Positions 60,778 through 64,000 of a stretch of 64,000 nt of DNA are shown here, in pieces. A model generated the notes under the pieces. The model searched no databases, was not told where the DNA came from, and was given only the letters and a program-made list of their open reading frames with translations. This DNA comes from Candidatus Polarisedimenticolia bacterium (GTDB taxonomy: Bacteria > Acidobacteriota > Polarisedimenticolia > Gp22-AA2): the NCBI GenBank assembly GCA_036001465.1, contig DASYUH010000052.1:22928-86927 (forward strand), written 5' to 3'. The position numbers and the translations under genes were made by a program. The first letter of the stretch is position 1. The number at the start of each line of letters is the position of its first letter.

Positions 60778-61025
60778 TGTGTCCTCCTTAAGAACGTTGG
60801 GGGGTAGGGCGCCTGGGCATGACTACCGAGACACAACAGGGCGGCTTCCTGACCAGTGAGGTGAAGATCGCTCATGGGCGCGCCGGGAGCCCTATCCATC
60901 GACGCGCCAGTCAGCTCGGTGGCGTCGTCGACTCCCCGGACGTACACCCATGAGCGATGGGTCGCGGACGGAACCACGAACCGGTCGTCTCCGTCCGGCA
61001 GGTCGGTGACTCTAAAGGCGGCCAT
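60774..61025 (-). CDS. Small hypothetical protein between STAS and secreted genes
   Basis: 83 residues. It starts 14 bases inside the STAS gene and ends by ATGA with the secreted-protein gene. DRFVVPSATHRSWVYVRGVDD and SDLHLTGQEAALLCLGSHAQ suggest mixed strands and a helix. The two overlaps argue that it is a translated gene, but no family is recognised and base use does not discriminate. Confidence 0.4.
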   Translation of the reverse strand: MAAFRVTDLPDGDDRFVVPSATHRSWVYVRGVDDATELTGASMDRAPGAPMSDLHLTGQEAALLCLGSHAQAPYPPTFLRRTQ

Positions 61026-61323
61026 CGTCCACCCTGTCCGCCTCCAGCGTGACGGGGACGCCTGCTCCCTCGAGCACGCTCGCGACGGCCCCAGAAGGAC
61101 AGAGGATCTCGGCCCCTGCTCGGCTGAGTCGCCGGAACACTTCGACACCCGCGAGGTCGACGAAGGTGACGCCGGCCAGATCAAGCATCACCTCGTCCCA
61201 GCCTCCGAGAAGTTCGGAGCATTCCTGCTCCAGCACGGTGGCCACTTCCGCGACGACGCGCCCCTCGAGACGCAAAATCGTCCCGGAGTCCGATCCCTCG
61301 ATCTGGCTGATTCGCAATACCAC
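61012..61323 (-). CDS. STAS-domain protein (anti-sigma-antagonist-like)
   Basis: 103 residues from a GTG with AAGGAGG upstream. DSGTILRLEGRVVAEVATVLEQ, DEVMLDLAGVTFVDLAGVEVFRRL and the final strand-helix match STAS domains. The usual phospho-acceptor DxxG position reads TFVDLAG, with Asp where antagonists have Ser/Thr, so partner-switch phosphorylation is doubtful. It heads a three-gene set after a sigma54-like promoter. Confidence 0.75.
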   Translation of the reverse strand: MVLRISQIEGSDSGTILRLEGRVVAEVATVLEQECSELLGGWDEVMLDLAGVTFVDLAGVEVFRRLSRAGAEILCPSGAVASVLEGAGVPVTLEADRVDDGRL

Positions 61324-61362
61324 GGCGACCTCCTTCTCTCCTCGACAGCGACACCTCCTATC

Positions 61363-61377
61363 GCACGCCCCGTGCCA
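61363..61377 (-). promoter_or_regulatory. Sigma54-like promoter before STAS gene
   Basis: On the minus strand TGGCACG-GGGC-GTGC. The invariant GG and GC doublets are ten bases apart, as sigma54 requires. It ends 39 bases before the GTG of the STAS gene. Confidence 0.42.
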
Positions 61378-61570
61378 GGCTCTCCACACTGCTCCCGCGG
61401 GGAACGCAAGACGCTGCGTGGAATCGATTTGGGAGCCCGGACGGCCTGCGATCCTGGTGAAGCGGGGCCGGGATTGAATGTCGACCTGTTGGGAGAATGC
61501 CGAAGGGATGGCAACGCTCGAGGTGCGCGGGGCGGCGGTTTGCGAGCCGCTCCCTGAGGCGTGGCCTCGA

Positions 61571-63730
61571 TCAGGGACGGCGGAGAATGCCGAGCTTCTT
61601 CATGCGGGCTTCGAGGGTCGTTCGCTTGAGGCCGAGGATCTTGGCGGCGCCGCGCTCACCGCTGATCCGCCAACGGGTCTCCTCGAGAACTGCGACGATG
61701 TGCTGACGCTCGACATCCTCGAGGCTCCGCAGCTTCTGCTCTGGGTTCCGGCCGGGCGGCGCCGCCGCGATGTCCCCGAGCTCGAAACGGCCCTTGGGCG
61801 AGAGGATGACCGCCCGCTCGATGACGTTTTGAAGCTCGCGCACATTCCCGGGCCAGGCGTAGGCGCTCATCCGGTCCAACACGTCCGCGCTCAGTCTCCC
61901 AACGCGCTTCCCCATCTTCGAAGCGCAGAGCATGGCGAAATGCCGGGCCAGGTGAGGAATGTCCTTCGGCCGTTCCCTCAGGGGCGGGATGACGATCGGA
62001 AATACGTTGAGGCGATAGTAGAGGTCCGCCCGGAAGCGCTCGTCGCTCACGGCCTGCTGGAGGTCGCGATTCGTGGCCGCGATCAGCCGCACATCGACCT
62101 TCAGCGTCTGCGCCCCGCCGACCCGCTCGAACTCGCCCTCTTGCAATACGCGCAGGAGCTTCGCCTGCAGCTCCAGCGGAAGATCGCCGATCTCATCGAG
62201 GAAAAGCGTGCCCCCGTTGGCAAGCTCGAATCGGCCTATCTTGCGCGTGAGCGCGCCGGTGAACGCTCCCTTCTCGTGGCCGAAGATCTCGCTTTCGATC
62301 ACCCCGCCCGGGAGGGCGGCGCAATTCACCTTCACCAGGATCTTGTCCTTTCGCCGGCTCAGAGCATGAATGGCGCGGACGATCAGCTCCTTTCCAGTGC
62401 CCGTCTCGCCGGTGACCAGAACCGTGGAATCGGTCCGGGCCACCTTGCGTACCTTCGCGAGCGCCCCGAGGATGGCCGGAGACTCGCCGACCACATCGCC
62501 GAACGCGGCCTCCGCCCGAACCTCCTCCTGGAGGTAAAGATTCTCCTCCTCGAGGCGCGCCTTGAGGGCGGCGATCTCCTCGTAAGCCAGCAAGTTTTCG
62601 ATGGCGAGCGCCACCTGCTCGCCAATCGCTGCGAGCAGCGAGGCCTCCGGCTGGCCGTACCGACCGGGCACGCGGCTCCCCACGTTGAGCGTTCCGAGAA
62701 TCCTCCTCTTGCTCGCCAGGGGGACCGAGACCGCGGAGCGGATCCCCTCCTTAAGCAGCGGACCGTGCTCGACGAATGGGGGCGCATCCTGCAGGTCCGT
62801 CGTGACGATGGGCTCGCGATGATCGAGGATCCAGCCCGCGCGGCTCTGCTGCCGGGGCCACTCGGTCCCAACCGGAATGATGGGAGGCGAGGGCTCGGGG
62901 CCCACCACGCCCAGCACCTTGAAGACGTCCTTGAGGGGATCGTGGAGGACGAGCGCAGCGCGGTCGAACGGGATCGCCCTCCTGAGCGACGTCGCAGTCG
63001 CGGAGAACAGGGATTCTCTGTCGAGACAAGTGACGATGGCGTTGTTGACTTCGAGCAGCACACGCAGGCGCTCCTCGGAGTCTCGCAGCTCACGAGTTCG
63101 GGATTCAACGAGCCCCTGTAGATTCGCGGTCAGGGATCGAAGCTCCCCGGACTGGCGCCTCAGCTCGATCTCGGAAATCGTGGAAGTCGCGAGGACCCGG
63201 AGAATTCCGATGTCCTCCTCCGTCCAGTCGTGAGGCTGTCCGTCCAGGACGCAAAACGACCCAAGGGCATGCCCTTCAGGGCTGATCAGCGGGATCCCCG
63301 CGTAGGCAATCAGCCCGAGCTCGGAGATGGCGGGGTTATGAACGAAATTTGGATCCAGCCGGGCGTCCGGCACGATGAGGGGTTCGCGCAACGCCACGGC
63401 GTGCTTGCAGAATGAGTGCGTCAAGGGAGTTTGTCGTAAAGACGCGAGAGGCTCGGACATGCCGCACTGACTCTTGAAGAACTGCCGATCGCTGTCCACC
63501 AGCGAAACGATCGCCACCGGCACTCGGAGCACGGCGGTTGCCAGGCGCGTCAGGCGGTCGAAAGCCTCCTCGGGCGGAGAATCGAGGAGCGAGGTGCGCC
63601 GCAACGCCTCGAGGCGGGCCTCGTTCTGGATGACCTCGAGGAGTTTGTCCTTCGGGCGGGGGAATTCATTCGACAAACTGTCGCGCGCGGGCGAGACCCG
63701 CGCAGGCAGGGGCATTTTCGGGTTTCTCAC
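61571..63730 (-). CDS. Sigma54-dependent transcriptional activator with two GAF domains
   Basis: 719 residues. Two GAF-type sensor domains (about 45-190 and 230-395) precede an AAA+ sigma54-interaction domain with Walker A GETGTGKE, the polymerase-contacting loop EKGAFTGA, Walker B GGTLFLDEIGD and RLIAATNRDL. A Fis-type HTH closes the protein (GERGAAKILGLKRTTLEARMKKLG). It activates sigma54 promoters after GAF-ligand or redox signals, as NifA and FhlA do. GTG 63730 or ATG 63715 can be the start. Plausible targets lie at 61363 and 58024. Confidence 0.92.
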   Translation of the reverse strand: MRNPKMPLPARVSPARDSLSNEFPRPKDKLLEVIQNEARLEALRRTSLLDSPPEEAFDRLTRLATAVLRVPVAIVSLVDSDRQFFKSQCGMSEPLASLRQTPLTHSFCKHAVALREPLIVPDARLDPNFVHNPAISELGLIAYAGIPLISPEGHALGSFCVLDGQPHDWTEEDIGILRVLATSTISEIELRRQSGELRSLTANLQGLVESRTRELRDSEERLRVLLEVNNAIVTCLDRESLFSATATSLRRAIPFDRAALVLHDPLKDVFKVLGVVGPEPSPPIIPVGTEWPRQQSRAGWILDHREPIVTTDLQDAPPFVEHGPLLKEGIRSAVSVPLASKRRILGTLNVGSRVPGRYGQPEASLLAAIGEQVALAIENLLAYEEIAALKARLEEENLYLQEEVRAEAAFGDVVGESPAILGALAKVRKVARTDSTVLVTGETGTGKELIVRAIHALSRRKDKILVKVNCAALPGGVIESEIFGHEKGAFTGALTRKIGRFELANGGTLFLDEIGDLPLELQAKLLRVLQEGEFERVGGAQTLKVDVRLIAATNRDLQQAVSDERFRADLYYRLNVFPIVIPPLRERPKDIPHLARHFAMLCASKMGKRVGRLSADVLDRMSAYAWPGNVRELQNVIERAVILSPKGRFELGDIAAAPPGRNPEQKLRSLEDVERQHIVAVLEETRWRISGERGAAKILGLKRTTLEARMKKLGILRRP

Positions 63731-63839
63731 GACGAACGTCCGCGTCCTTTTGGCGTTTGGTGACGGTGATTGCTGCTGGTATTCTACTCGACGTCCCTGA
63801 CGACGGCTCGATGATTTTCGAGAGCCCTCAAGAAGACTC

Positions 63840-64000
63840 CTACCGCTGATGCAATAGCTTGAAGGCGTGCGTCCAGTCGTTCCTCAGGAAGCCGGGGATG
63901 CACCAGAGGATGCAGAGCGGCTCGATGGCGCGCGCCGCTTCGGCCTTCCCCATGTCTTCGGTCTCCCAGCCGAACTGCTCGAGAATGCCGCGCACCGTGC
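63840..64000 (-). CDS. End of NADPH:F420 reductase-like dinucleotide-binding protein
   Basis: Only the last 53 residues are in the window. FGWETEDMGKAEAARAIEPLC, WCIPGFLRNDWTHAFKLL matches the C-terminus of the NAD(P)-binding F420-reductase-like family (NADPH oxidoreductases of the F420_oxidored type). The start lies beyond 64000. Such proteins often occur outside F420 metabolism, so the cofactor cannot be inferred. Confidence 0.75.
   Translation of the reverse strand, partial: TVRGILEQFGWETEDMGKAEAARAIEPLCILWCIPGFLRNDWTHAFKLLHQR

Overview
The window is a GC-rich (roughly two-thirds G+C by eye), gene-dense bacterial chromosome segment without insertion sequences, CRISPR arrays or phage genes. 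The gene mix suggests an uncultivated Gram-negative bacterium, plausibly Acidobacteriota or a neighbouring phylum. It includes a futalosine-route menaquinone gene, an outer-membrane DUF481 protein, a type II pseudopilin, a bactofilin, TMTC-like and CHAT/TPR proteins, and a corrinoid C1 operon. This placement is an inference; no rRNA gene is present. Many genes are tightly packed with ATGA, GTGA or TTGA overlaps, which makes operon borders and start codons fairly easy to read. Several promoters show sigma70-type TTGACN-N16..18-TATNNT boxes.

Layout. 1-12.9 kb: a cut-off secreted protein, a hybrid histidine kinase, a DsbA-like thiol protein, a TMTC-like membrane/TPR glycosyltransferase with a partner protein, mutS2, two regulator-like or secreted proteins and a NicO-type metal exporter. 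13-22.3 kb (minus strand): rny-thiC-mqnE-pabC-pabB, then moaD-moaE and an ElbB-like gene. 22.4-28.7 kb (plus strand): an IclR-regulated corrinoid methyl-transfer operon made of a corrinoid protein, MetV, MetF, a pterin-dependent methyltransferase and a RACo-type reductive activator. This is the most distinctive system here. 28.7-42.3 kb (minus strand): DUF481 protein, NrnA, gamma-carbonic anhydrase, a secreted CHAT/TPR protease-like protein, a FAD/Fe-S D-lactate-type dehydrogenase, MoaB, PepA and Dxs. 42.3-54.9 kb: rhomboid protease, a small kinase, GHMP kinase, an O-antigen-ligase/TPR protein, an ECF sigma/anti-sigma operon led by a receiver-PilZ protein, a geranylgeranyl-reductase-like flavoprotein, a small dihaem cytochrome, a bactofilin, a frameshifted YigZ gene and a pseudopilin. 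55.1-64 kb: tRNA-Thr(CGT), a homocysteine methyltransferase-MetF fusion, a decayed GH18/PKD gene, SDR and GFA genes, a STAS-led mini-operon, a sigma54-dependent activator and the end of an F420-reductase-like gene.

How the parts fit. PabB/PabC make the folate precursor. The corrinoid operon and the homocysteine methyltransferase-MetF fusion both run on folate-bound one-carbon units. MqnE points to menaquinone-based respiration, and the flavin/Fe-S dehydrogenase and dihaem cytochrome are plausible partners. MoaB, MoaD and MoaE imply molybdoenzymes elsewhere. Two sigma54-like promoters lie within 6 kb of a sigma54 activator. A hairpin that begins at the stop codon recurs at four gene ends and probably acts as a terminator or small dispersed repeat.
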